Source: Rana temporaria (Eukaryota > Chordata > Amphibia > Anura > Ranidae). From it: DNA of 64,000 bases. The DNA lies in assembly GCF_905171775.1 (NCBI RefSeq), contig NC_053492.1:60266004-60330003 (forward strand). The letters run 5' to 3'. How positions within the stretch are numbered: position 1 is the first letter of the stretch; each line of letters opens with the position of its first letter. Shown in pieces: positions 1 through 10,404 of the stretch. The notes under the pieces are model-generated. The model made no database searches, was not told where the DNA came from, and worked only from the letters and a program-made list of their open reading frames with translations. The position numbers and the translations under genes are program-made.

Positions 1-534
1 AAAAATGATAAAAAAATAGTATCAACATGTAGTGTAGGCCAGTCATGCCCCATTGTAGTTCCTATGTTGCCCACTAGGTGTCACTGAAGGAGGCAGTGGG
101 ACTGGCCCTGGGTTTCTTAGGGATTGAGGAAGCTAATACCTTGCCCCTGCTAGGGGAGGAGCACCCTATATAACGTATAGGCAGAATGCTCCCTGGGGGT
201 TCTGGTAACTCAGAAGGAGGATTTGGATTCTCAGAAGTATCTGGCACGTGATTCACCATGTAAGCAGTAGGCCTAGAAAGTGTACTTCCCACATAGCGGG
301 AAGCAAGGAGCAGCCAGTCAGGCTGTCACTTATGAAGGACTCAGGGATGGTCCTCCATAGCGATCAGGTTTCACAACACTCTCTACTCTTTTTAAATGGC
401 TTTGACTCTATCAAGGATGTGTTTCCTTAATCTGGAAGGCCACATGAACTGATTGTAAGTATTGTGATGTTTTATTTAGTAAAGCAAAGGCCAAAGGCAT
501 CTATGGTATGGATATTCCATTATTGGTGACCACA
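1..534. other. No gene recognised; unassigned sequence
   Basis: No exon with convincing splice signals or known domain was found. A minus-strand open frame of 72 codons lies at 74-292. It is proline and serine rich, has an in-frame stop close upstream and no phase-0 acceptor that would join it to the exon at 8954-9019. A TATA-like run sits near 167-175. The stretch may be old repeat. Confidence 0.4.
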
Positions 535-1061
535 TTAAAGCGGGGGTTCCGCCTATAAACAAAACATTTTTTTTTTCTTCTAGCATAAAATTAGGCATAG
601 TAGCGCGAGCTACAGTATGCCTGTCTTGATTTTTTTATCCCCGTACTCACAGTGCAATCGTACATTAAAGATACCGACTCCCCGCGGGGAATGGGCGTTC
701 CTATCCAGACGGAGGATAATTGACGGCCGGCTTTGGCACGTCACGCTTCTCCGGAAAAAGCCGAAATAGGCTTGGCTCTTCACGGCGCCTGCGCATAGTC
801 TGTGCGCAGGCGCCGTATAGCGCCGTGAAGAGCCGAGACCTACTCCGGCTGTCTTCGGGGAGCGTGACGTGCCAGAGCCGGCCGTCAATCATCCTCCGTC
901 TGGATAGGAACGCCCATTCCCCGCGGGGAGTCGGAATCTTCAATGTACGATTGCACTGTGAGTACCGGGCTAAAAAAATCAAGACAGGCATACTGTAGCT
1001 CGCGCTACTATGCCTAATTTTATGCTAAAATGTTGCTATGGAGGGTGAACCACCGCTTTAA
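535..1061. mobile_element. Palindromic MITE flanked by TTAA, copy 1
   Basis: The two halves are inverted copies meeting near 798, where a GCGCAGGCGCCGT-like core is mirrored. Ends read TTAAAGCGG and CCGCTTTAA, and TTAA at both borders fits a 4-bp target duplication. A close copy lies at 54767-55278. Overlapping open frames here are artefacts of the palindrome and encode nothing recognised. Copies with similar ends but other interiors lie at 9840, 17070, 26407, 30331 and 60434. TTAA is the target of piggyBac transposases, but no transposase is present, so the class is inferred. Confidence 0.8.
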
Positions 1062-1243
1062 TGAGGACATCTTCTGGAAACAGACTGGTGCATGATGGGC
1101 TGCAATGGGGTCCAATACTTGCAACATTTATGAGATATGGATTGTACAGCTACAGAGATACTGGCTAGGCCAAGCTGGGTGCTGTGCCAGGTGTCTTCTG
1201 CCAGGCAATGTATGCTCCGAACCCAGCCACCCTTATGCTAGAT

Positions 1244-2130
1244 CAGGGGTCTCCAAACTTTCTAAACAAAGGGCCAGTTTACTGTCCTTAAGATTTTTTT
1301 TTCAAAATATATATTTTTTTACTTATTATTATACATTTTTTTAAACATACAGACATGCAAGCAACCAAAACAGTTGGCACTGTACAACGGTAGGGCGCAA
1401 GTTACAAAGATGTTGCAACTGATCTCACATCATGCATATTATTATTTACATACTTATAGTATTATACAAACAAGAAGAATCATTATAACATGTTAATGCA
1501 CATGTCAATATCCACCCCTATAAACAATATATACAACATGTATATAATCCAAAATGTTCTTACTTCTAGTAGCAAGATATACAGTGATAGACCGAGGAGG
1601 CAGCCCTATATCAGTGCCACTGAATTCCAGACTTTAGGGGAGCAGGAGTAGCCAATGGAAATTGAAAATGCCAAAGTGTCAGTTTGGGGTAAAAAATTAC
1701 AAAGTGCCTGTAGTCCGTAGAAGGGGGGATAGTGCCCCATTATTGAAAAAATGGGTATTACCGCGCTTATCAGGGGGGGGGAGGGTAAGAGGGAGGTGGG
1801 GGGAGGGGTGGGGGTACAGCTGCGGCACTGAAAGGTGTATCAAATCATACGTAGTGATATTGGGGAAGGTGCCCCATTATTGGTATTAATGGGAGGAATA
1901 GTGCCTAATTGTTTATCAGTGGGAGGCATTATGCCCCATTGCTGGTGTGAGTGGGAGGCATAGTATCCCATCATTGGTGTCAGTGGAAGGAAAAATGCCC
2001 CATTATCTGTGTCGATGAAAAGAATGGTTCTCCACTGTTGGTGTCAGTGGGAGGAATATTTTCCAGAGGGCCGGATAAAAGCAAGCAAAGGACGGCATTC
2101 ACCCAACGGGCTGCAGTTTGGAGACCACTG
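1244..2130. mobile_element. Non-autonomous hAT-like element
   Basis: The left end CAGGGGTCTCCAAACT is mirrored at the right end by AGTTTGGAGACCACTG. Flanks are TGCTAGAT and TGCTAGAG, an 8-bp target duplication with one mismatch, as expected for hAT transposons. The interior has G-rich tracts and a degenerate tandem repeat with units like GTGGGAGGAATAGTGCCCCATT (about 1860-2060). No transposase frame is visible. Confidence 0.8.
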
Positions 2131-2213
2131 TGCTAGAGAAATCCAGAAGTCTGGATAATAGCAGGAAGGTCAGGACAATTATGGGTTAACTAGTGAAGGT
2201 GCTTCTCTTCCTC

Positions 2214-3172
2214 TTAACTACTTGCCGACCAGCCGCCGCAGTTATACGGCGGCAGGTCGGCTCGGCGAGATCACGTAGCTATACGTCATCTCGCCGTTCA
2301 GCCCCCTGCTCGCCCCTGATCCCGACGCGCGTGCCTGGCGGGCGCGATCTCCGCCGGGCACCCGCGATCACTCGTTACAGAGCGAGAACCGGGAGCTGTG
2401 TGTGTAAACACACAGCTCCCGGTCCTGTCAGGGGGAGAAATGACCTATCGTCTGTTCATACAATGTATAAACAGCGATTTGTCATTTCCCCATGTCAGTC
2501 CCACCCCCGTTCAGTTAGAACACACCCAGGGAACATGATTAAACCCTTCCTCGCCCCCTAGTGTTAACCCCTTCCCTGCCAGTGGCATTTTTATAGTAAT
2601 GCATTTTTATAGCACTGATCGCTATAAAAATGCCAATGGTCCCAAACATGTGACAAAAGTGTCTGAAGTGTCCGCCCATAATGTCGCAGTACCGATAAAA
2701 ATCGCTGATCGCCGCCATTACTAGTAAAAAAAAAATATTAATAAAAATGCCATAAAACTATCCCCTATTTTGTAAACGCTATAACTTCTGCGCAAACCAA
2801 TCAATAAACGCTTATTACGATTTATTTTTTTACAAAAAATATGTAGAAGAATACGTATCGGTCTAAACTGAGGAAAAAATATTTTTTTTTTATAAATTTT
2901 TGGGGGATATTTATTATAGCAAAAAGTAAAAAATATAATTTTTTTTCTAAATTGTCGCTCTTTTTTTGTCTATAGCGCAAAAACGAAAAACCGCAGAGGT
3001 GATCAAATACCACCAAAAGAAAGCTCTATTTGTGGGAAAAAAAAGAAGGCAAATTTTGTTTGGGAGCCACGTCGCACGACCGCGCAATTGTCAGTTAAAG
3101 CGACGCAGTGCCGAATCGCAAAAAGTGGCCCGGTCATTGACCAGCAATATGGTCCGGGGCTGAAGTGGTTAA
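2214..3172. mobile_element. Long non-coding TIR element, TTAACYACTT family
   Basis: The element starts TTAACTACTTGCCGACC and ends GGGGCTGAAGTGGTTAA. Its right half carries the block with AAGAAAGCTCTATTTGTGGG and CGCGCAATTGTCAGTTAAAG. The same block recurs at about 24350-24790 and 41230-41420 (+) and, inverted, at about 45930-46330, so this is one repeat family. A palindromic GC-rich region lies near 2225-2430. No protein is recognised in any frame. Confidence 0.75.
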
Positions 3173-3630
3173 GCCCCGTACACACGGGCCAGAATCTCGT
3201 CAGGAAAAAAAAAAAAATTCTTGAAGAGATTCTTGGCAAGAATCTCTTGCCGCCCGAGTGTACAGACACTCCTTTCAAAAGAACTGCGGTTCTTTTGGAA
3301 GGCAAGACCGCGGTGACGTCATCGCCTACGACGAGCATGCACTCGTCACATTCAATGCCATCACCGCCATCTTGCTGCACCCTACCTATGCCTAGGAAGC
3401 TACCGCACATGCGTCAAAGTCATTTCGAGCATGCGCTGGTTTCCACGGCGACAGGTAAGTATACACACTCTCGGGTTTCTCGGCAGCAAAACACTGCCGA
3501 GAATCACGACGAGAAACTAGAGAGCAGGTTCTCTATTTTAAGCCTCGTACACACGCACGGTATACTCGGCAAGAAAGCTCTGCCAGCAGTTTTCTTGCTG
3601 GTTCTTGCCGAGTGTGTGTACGAGGCTTAA
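3170..3630. mobile_element. MITE with GTACACAC-type ends
   Basis: The left end TTAAGCCCCGTACACACG is mirrored by the right end GTGTGTACGAGGCTTAA. The last 90 bp (3541-3630) forms a tight hairpin by itself, so two related elements may be abutted. It directly follows the AGTGGTTAA end of the previous element. No coding capacity is seen. Confidence 0.7.
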
Positions 3631-3692
3631 GCATTAGGACATAAGGGAGGCACAAGGAAGGCAGGCAGCCAAGCACACAGTCATGTTACACC

Positions 3693-3993
3693 CAGGGCCG
3701 CCATCAGGGGGGTACAGGCATTACACCTGTAAGGGGCCCGGAGGTCCCCAGGGGCCCGGATGACAACCCCCTTTAAAAAAAAAAAAAAATTGTTTTTTTT
3801 TTTTTTTTTTTAGGGCAAATTTTTTTTTTTAGAGGTCCGGAGGTCCCCAGGGGCCCGGAGGCCCCGGATGGCAACCCCCCTTTTTTTATTAATTTTTTTA
3901 TAAAAAAAATATTTTTTATATATATTTTTATTTTATTTTTTAATAAAGAGCCATTTTTTTTTAGAGGTCCGGAGGTCCCCATATATATATATA

Positions 3994-4038
<45 letters not shown>

Positions 4039-4182
4039 AGGGCCCATAGGTCCCCAGGGCCCCGGATGGCAACCCCCCTTTTTTTATTAATTTTTTTATA
4101 AAAAAAATATTTTTTATATATATTTTTATTTATTTTTTTAATAAAGAGCCATTTTTTTTAGAGGTCCGGAGGTCCCCATATA

Positions 4183-4227
<45 letters not shown>

Positions 4228-4432
4228 AGGGCCCATAGGTCCCCAGGGCCCCGGATGGCAACCCCCCTTTTTTTATAAAAAAAATATATTTTTTTATATA
4301 TATTTTTTTATATATATATATTTTTTTTCTTTATATATATATATATTAAAGGGCTCAGAGGTCCCCAGGGCCCCATGTGTGGCAAACCCCCCCTTTTTTT
4401 TAATAAATGTTTTTTTTTGTTTATATATATAT

Positions 4433-4508
<76 letters not shown>

Positions 4509-4566
4509 ATTATTATTAAAGGGCCCTGGATGGCAACCCCCCCTTTTTTTTCATAAATGTTTCTTT

Positions 4567-4615
<49 letters not shown>

Positions 4616-4697
4616 TTTATTATTATTATTAAAGGGCCCAGAGGTCCTGGATGGCAACCCCCCTTTTTTGCAATTTTTATATATATATATATATATA

Positions 4698-4789
<92 letters not shown>

Positions 4790-4815
4790 CACACACACAC
4801 ACATACATTTATATA

Positions 4816-4848
<33 letters not shown>

Positions 4849-5176
4849 TATTAAAGGGCCCAGAGGTCCCCAGGGCCCCAGATGGCAACCCCCTTTTTTA
4901 AAAAAAAAAAAAATATTTTTTTATATATATTTTTTATTTTTATTAAAGGGCCCAGAGGTCCCCAGGGCCCCGGATGGCTACCCCCTTTTTTTATATATTT
5001 TTTCTTTATTTGTTCGTTTTTGTGTAAAGGCCCCCCCGCCTCTCAATCCGCGGCAGCCCCCCCCCCCCGCTTCTCAATTTATGGCGGCAGCACCCCCCCC
5101 CCCCCCGGTTCTCTGCTCCAGGGGGCCCATGCCTGAAGCTGTGTAAGGGGCCCCATAATTCCTGATGGCGGCCCTG
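3693..5176. mobile_element. hAT-like element filled with microsatellites, copy 1
   Basis: Ends CAGGGCCGCCATCAGG and CCTGATGGCGGCCCTG are perfect inverted repeats. GTTACACC flanks both sides as an exact 8-bp target duplication. The interior is a degenerate tandem array of units containing AGAGGTCCCCAGGGCCC and GGATGGCAACCCCC, separated by poly-T, (TTA)n and very long (TA)n tracts, with poly-C near the right end. Open frames of alternating Ile and Tyr here are (TA)n artefacts. A shorter copy lies at 27665-28611. Confidence 0.9.
4424..4850. repeat. Long (TA)n microsatellites inside the hAT-like element
   Basis: TA tracts run at about 4424-4505, 4575-4612 and 4680-4785, then CA-rich repeat and further TA to about 4848. 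They are separated by the GGGCCCAGAGGTCC spacer. Self-pairing TA tracts of this length are likely unstable and prone to assembly error. Confidence 0.9.
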
Positions 5177-5322
5177 GTTACACCACATATGTAATTTAGT
5201 TACATGTCAATGTTACCAACACCACTTTCTGGCCTACGATCGGATGGACAAAGTTTACTTCCAATTTTATCTTTTTCACACTGATCCTATATTTTTGTGA
5301 GACTTTAAATGCTGAGAGCTTT

Positions 5323-7938
5323 GGGCCTGATTCCCAAAAGAGATACGCAGACTTAACTGCTGTTCAGTCTGTGCCTAACTTTGGAAACGATTCTCAAAAG
5401 GCTTTTTCCAAAGTTAGGCAGAAAATCTGACATGTGTAAGACACTTACACGGTCAGATCTTAGGATGCAGTACCGCATCCGCCGCTGGGGGCATTTCTCA
5501 TGGAAATGCAGCTTTGAGTATGCAAATGAGGACTTAAGCAGATTCTCAAAGCATTTCAGCATTGTGATTTCTGCGTAAGTTCCGATTTTGCTTGCGCAAA
5601 ACTAGGGCTGGTTTTACAATGTGTAAAGTTAGTCACACCTTGTAAAGGCCCATTCAAGCGACGGCATTTGGTATGCATTCCTGAGGGAGAACTCCACGGC
5701 AATTTTTAAATTCAAAACCGGCATGGGTTCCCCCCCCAGGAGCATACCAGGCCCTTAGGTCTGGTATGGGTTGTAAGGAGACCCCCCCACGCCGAAAAAT
5801 CGACGTAGGGGGTCCCCCTACAATCCATACCAGACCCGTATCCAAAGCACGCTACCCGGCCGGTCAGGAAGGGAGTGGGGACGAGCGAGCGCCCCCCCCC
5901 TCCTGAGCCGTGCCAGGCCGCATGCCCTCAACATGGGGGGGTTGGGTGCTCTGGGGCAGGGGGGCGCACTACGGGCCCCCCCACCCCAGAGAACCCTGTC
6001 CCCATGTTGATGAGGACAGGACTTCTTCCCGACAACCCTTGCCGTTGGTTGTCGGGGTCTGCGGGCGGGGACTTATCGGAATCTGGGAGTCCCCTCAAAT
6101 AAGGGGGCCCCCAGATACCGGCCCCCCACCCTAAGTGAATGGATATGGGGTACATCGTACCCCTACCCATTCACCTGGAGGCAAAAAGTAAAAGTTAGTA
6201 AACACACAACACAAGGGTTTTTAAAATAATTTATTATTCTGCTCTGGAGGCCCCCCCTGTCTTCTTTATTAGCTCTATTACCAGGGGGGGCTTCTTCTTC
6301 CACTCTCCGGGGGTCTTCTTCCACTCTCCGGGGGGGGTTTCTTCTTCCGCTCTTCGGGGGGGGGGGGCTTCTCCGCTCTCCGGGGGTCTTCTTCTCTCTT
6401 CGCCGCTCTTCCGCTGTTGACTCGGCGAACCCCGGTTCTTCTCCAGCTGTCCGGTGCCTTCTTCTTCAGCGCTGGCTGCCTGCTATCTTTGTGTGTTAGC
6501 TCAATTAGTAACAGGCAGCCGGCGCGGTCTTCTGTGACGTCAGATTCTTCTCTTCTGTTCTTCTCCCCTCTTCCGCGTGGGTACCTACCGGAGCATGATG
6601 GGACGGTGATGCCTATATAAATGGGATGCAAGGCGCGCTTCCATCATTGCAGTGACAAGAGGCGACGTGTCAACATCGGAAGAAGGGAAGAGAAGAACCT
6701 GACGTCACAGAAGACCGCGCTGGCTGCCTGTTACTAATTGAGCTAACACACAAAGATAGCAGGCAGCCAGCGCTGAAGAAGAAGGCACCGGACAGCTGGA
6801 GAAGAACCGGGGTTCGCCGAGTCAACAGCGGAGAGCGGCGAAGAGAGAAGAAGACCCCCGGAGAGCGGAGAAGCCCCCCCCGAAGAGCGGAAGAAGAAAC
6901 CCCCCCCGGAGAGTGGAAGAAGACCCCCGGAGAGTGGAAGAAGAAGCCCCCCCCTGGTAATAGAGCTAATAAAGAAGACAGGGGGGGCCTCCGGAGCAGA
7001 ATAATAAATTATTTTAAAAACCCTTGTGTTGTGTGTTTACTAACTTTTACTTTTTGCCTCCAGGTGAATGGGTAGGGGTACGATGTACCCCATATCCATT
7101 CACTTAGGGTGGGGGGCCGGTATCAGGGGGCCCCCTTATTTGAGGGGACTCCCAGATTCCGATAAGTCCCCGCCCGCAGACCCCGACAACCAACGGCAAG
7201 GGTTGTCGGGAAGAGGTCCTGTCCTCATCAACATGGGGACAGGGTGCTCTGGGGTGGGGGGGCCCGCAGTGCGCCCCCCTGCCCCAGAGCACCCAACCCC
7301 CCCATGTTGAGGGCATGCGGCCTGGCACGGCTCAGGAGGGGGGGGGCGCTCGCTCGTCCCCACTCCCTTCCTGACCGGCCGGGTAGCGTGCTTTGGATAC
7401 GGGTCTGGTATGGATTGTAGGGGGACCCCCTACGTCGATTTTTCGGCGTGGGGGGGTCTCCTTACAACCCATACCAGACCTAAGGGCCTGGTATGCTCCT
7501 GGGGGGGGGAACCCATGCCGGTTTTTTCTTTGAAAATTGGCATGGAGTTCTCCCTCTCAGGAATGCATGCTGAGCGACGCTGTCATTTTTTTTTATAATT
7601 ATTTGTTTTCCCGGCGCGTATATTTTTTTTCACCCGTCGCAACTTTAGTGTCCCGTCGCAATCTTCAAAGCCGCCCGGCGTCAATTACGTTCGCGCGCTG
7701 CACGTCGGGAAAATTACGTCACACGCATGCGCAGTACGGCCGGCGCGGGAGCGCGCCTCATTTAAATTTTAAACGCCCCCCGGAGAGGAGGACCGCCTTG
7801 CGACGGCGGCACTTAAGTTACACGGCCTGAAATTTCTAGGTAAGCGCTTTGAAGATCGGGCACTTAGGTAGAGATTTTAAGTCAGTGTAACTTAACTGCT
7901 GAAAGTTAAGTTAGGCAGCTTTTTTGAGAATTTGGCCC
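5323..7938. mobile_element. GGGCC-ended TIR element hosting a giant palindrome
   Basis: The outer left end GGGCCTGATTCCCAAAAG and right end CTTTTTTGAGAATTTGGCCC are inverted repeats. TTT on both sides fits a 3-bp A/T target duplication. Subterminal parts around 5345-5640 and 7600-7930 resemble the CpG-rich MITE family seen at 8057, 16092, 35650 and elsewhere. Its middle is replaced by the 1.9-kb palindrome described separately. No transposase is visible. Confidence 0.7.
5655..7582. repeat. 1.9-kb near-perfect inverted repeat (foldback)
   Basis: The left arm (about 5655-6576) and right arm (about 6677-7582) are reverse complements with few mismatches. The arms include GC-rich blocks, short CCGGAGAGTGGAAGAAG-type tandem units and a TGACGTCA motif near the centre. 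The unpaired centre of about 100 bp (6577-6676) contains CCTATATAAATGGG, a possible TATA box. Mirror-image open frames in the arms are palindrome artefacts. It may be a foldback element or a MITE grown by inverted duplication. Confidence 0.85.
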
Positions 7939-8056
7939 TTTGTGCTTAACTTGGAAGGAGAGGAAAGGTTTCTGAATTAAAATGACTAGCAGATCAGTAA
8001 GCATGCATTGTTTTATTGGCACATGCTGAACTGCTGCCAACAAATTTCAAAGAGAA

Positions 8057-8783
8057 GGGGGCAGATCCACAAAAGAATTACGCCGGCGTATCTATCGATA
8101 CGCCGCGTAATTTCAAATTTTGCGCGTCGTATCTTTGTTTTGTATCTACAAAACAAGATACGATTGCATCTCGGATCGATCCGACAGGCGTACGTCTTAG
8201 TACGCCTTTGGATCGTAGATGCATTTTTCCGCCGGCCGCTAGGTGGCGTTTCCGTCGAATTCCGCGTCGAGTATGCAAATTAGCTAGTTACGGCGATCCA
8301 CGAACGTCCGGCCGGCGCATTTTTTTACGTCATTTGCGTTCGGCTTTTTCCGGCGTATAGTTACCCCTGCTATTATGAGGCGGACTCAATGTTAAGTATG
8401 GCCGTCGTTCCCGCCTCGCATTTTGAATCGTTTGCGTAAGTCGTTCGCGAATAGGGATTTGCGTAGAATGAAGTCATCGTCGTAAGCATTGACTTGTTCC
8501 GGTTTAATTTCGAGCATGCGCACTGGGATACCCCCACGGACGGCGCATTCGCCGTTCAAAAAAAACGTTGTTTACGTTGGGTCACGACGTATTTACATAA
8601 AACACGCCCCCATCACATCGTTTTGAATTCCGCGCCCTGACGCCGCCAAAGATACACGATGCCACCGTAACTTACGGCGCAAATTCTTTTAAATTTTCGG
8701 AAAAAAAAGGTTACGGCGGCGTAGTGTATCTTAGGTACGCTACGCCCGACGCAAATATGCGCCGAGGTACGTGAATCTGCCCC
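8057..8783. mobile_element. CpG-rich MITE, GGGGCAGATCC ends
   Basis: The left end GGGGCAGATCCACAAAAG is mirrored by GTGAATCTGCCCC on the right. The interior holds family motifs such as CAATGTTAAGTATGG, CGGCGTATAGTTA and CGCTAGGTGGCG. CpG density is high for vertebrate intron DNA. No coding capacity is seen. Confidence 0.75.
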
Positions 8784-8953
8784 AAAGTCCTCATCCTAGA
8801 ACATAAGCCGGGTAATATTATGACACATTGCACTACAGAACTAAGACTGGAGATTACATTGTTATGTTTTTTTAAATGCACTGTAGGACCGCAACATGGG
8901 TTTTAACCTGTCTTTTTAGTTCACGTTTAACATATATTTTGGGGTTCACTCAC

Positions 8954-9019
8954 CTGCACCCTGGACCTGAGCGTTCTCCAGTAGGAAGAAGATATGCTGC
9001 TACGTACCGCCTTCCGTAC
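8954..9019 (-). CDS. adgrf5: ADGRF5-like exon: start of cytoplasmic tail
   Basis: This 66-bp exon encodes 22 residues beginning VRKAVRSS and ending RSRVQ. It follows a pyrimidine-rich acceptor ending CTTAG and precedes donor CAG/GTGAGT; both ends are phase 0. It continues directly from the TM7 exon, whose last residues are LLDQK. Basic, serine-rich sequence here matches the start of the intracellular tail of family-F adhesion receptors. The next exon, carrying the rest of the tail and the stop, was not found between here and position 1. Seen: open frame and splice sites. Inferred: tail identity. Confidence 0.8.
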
Positions 9020-9839
9020 CTAAGTAGAGTGGAGCAGTATTATACATCAGCGCAACAATGTACAATTTTTTCAACCAAAGAAGGCAGAGCTGAGAATGAA
9101 CTGAAAACCTGCAACAATGCTGTACATATTTCTGGTTATTACTGCTGATGGACTTGGCTCAGCTGGTAATGTCTGGAGGTTAAACAAAATGTGTCATTAT
9201 GCAAGACGTCTATGTGAAATAAAGCACTAGTCAAATGCAGAAATCTCCTCCTAGATACATCTGCTAGGTCACAGGATGTCTCTAAAACACCCTAGCTTAA
9301 ATAAAATAAATTAGAGTGTTATTACGTCTTGGAGTGCCATTTATTTTTAATGCACATCTACTTGTAGTGAGGTGCAGTCTATTTTCTCCACTGCGGGTGG
9401 CGCTCATCGGCACTGTCAATGAAGGTGGAGGAGGAAGTTAGAGGAGGAACCTAGTTCCTCTATGTTTTCCAGAGAGGAGGCATCTGATTGGATGTTGGCA
9501 CCCTTTGACGGACATTTTGGGTCAGGCAGACTCTATTTAAGACCTTGGCTCCCAGGTTTAGCATGCATTCCAAGTGTGGCTTGAGTAGAGAAAGGTCACC
9601 CATCTGTCAGGGAGAGGTTCCAGATCAGTAGGGAAAGTGCAGGGACACACCATCCTTCCTGGAAGCTTTCCCACTTAGGTATGAATCAGCCAAGGGCTCT
9701 GTGCAGGTCATTCAAGTTTCTCCACACCAGACCATTTAAACCATGTCTTCATGGAACTGGTTTTGTACACCTGGGTACAGTCATGCTGAAACAAAAAAGA
9801 GCCTTCCCTCAGCTCAAAGCTTGTTTGTTTGCTGTAGCC
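9020..9839. other. Intron sequence, mostly unassigned
   Basis: No exon signals were found apart from the acceptor at its edge. Around 9360-9720 a TATTTAAG box lies downstream of a GGAGGAGGAAG-rich stretch, which looks like promoter DNA of an old LTR or other repeat. I could not define its borders. Confidence 0.4.
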
Positions 9840-10205
9840 TTAAAGCGGAGTTCCAGACTTTTTTGATGTTTATTAAAAGCCAGCAGCTACAAAAAGCATA
9901 GCTGTTGGCTTTTAATAAACATACACTTACCTGCTCCACTGTCCAGCAACCTGATTGGACAGGCGATCGCCTGGGACCTGTCACGTGTCCCAGGCAATCG
10001 CCTACAGGGAGGGGCCGCCAAAAGGCGATATGATGAATTGCCTTAGTGGTCCCTGGGCGGAAGGAGGAAGTGGGACAGGAAGTCCCACTCCTCCTGAAGC
10101 CCCCACTCCCCCCCCCAAAAAAAAATTACATGCCAAATGTGGCATGTAAGAGGGCGAGGAGTGGATTAAGCGGAAGTTTCACTTTTGGGTGGAACTCCGC
10201 TTTAA
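9840..10205. mobile_element. TTAA-flanked MITE
   Basis: The ends are TTAAAGCGGAGTTCCA and TGGAACTCCGCTTTAA. Subterminal AAAAGCCAGCAGCTAC and its inverted partner sit just inside the left end. It shares terminal sequence with copies at 535, 30331, 54767 and 60434 and has no coding content. Confidence 0.8.
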
Positions 10206-10362
10206 CAGTACCCTTCACTGGAAACACCTGAACTCAAAAATGAGGGGTGTCCAAATAATACAATTTTGGCCATTTAGTATACAGTATATTCTCTGACTGC
10301 AGGTTTTCCGTAAAATGCTGGTAATTCTGAGATCTTACGTATGTTAAAAAGATATCACTTAC

Positions 10363-10404
10363 CTTTTGGTCCAGCAGCACAGTTGATATCAAAATAAATA
10401 AACC
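10363..10404 (-). CDS. adgrf5: ADGRF5-like micro-exon: end of TM7
   Basis: This 42-bp exon encodes 14 residues, GLFILISTVLLDQK. Its acceptor ends GATCTAG and its donor is AAG/GTAAGT; both ends are phase 0. It completes the seventh helix begun in the 12071-13381 exon, which ends at SFQ. The FQGLFIL join is characteristic of adhesion GPCRs of this family. Without it, translation would run on into the intron and stop after about 20 residues, so the exon is needed for a full receptor. Its small size means gene finders can easily miss it. Confidence 0.9.

Noticed and set aside
74..292. Minus-strand frame of 72 codons, considered as the missing cytoplasmic tail exon
   Set aside because: It is in the right place and orientation, but there is no phase-0 acceptor, an in-frame stop lies just upstream and the sequence does not convincingly match a family-F tail.
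610..998. Three overlapping frames of 92-96 codons with similar sequences on both strands
   Set aside because: They are mirror images produced by the palindromic MITE; no domain is recognised.
4375..4901. Frames of alternating Ile and Tyr, up to 155 codons
   Set aside because: Translation of (TA)n microsatellite.
5875..7363. Pro/Gly-rich frames repeated on both strands
   Set aside because: Products of the giant palindrome; the same peptide appears mirrored from each arm.
7942..8056. Short minus-strand exon-like sequence with TTGGCAG acceptor, an early stop and AATAAAA nearby
   Set aside because: Only six codons and no family similarity; chance is likely.
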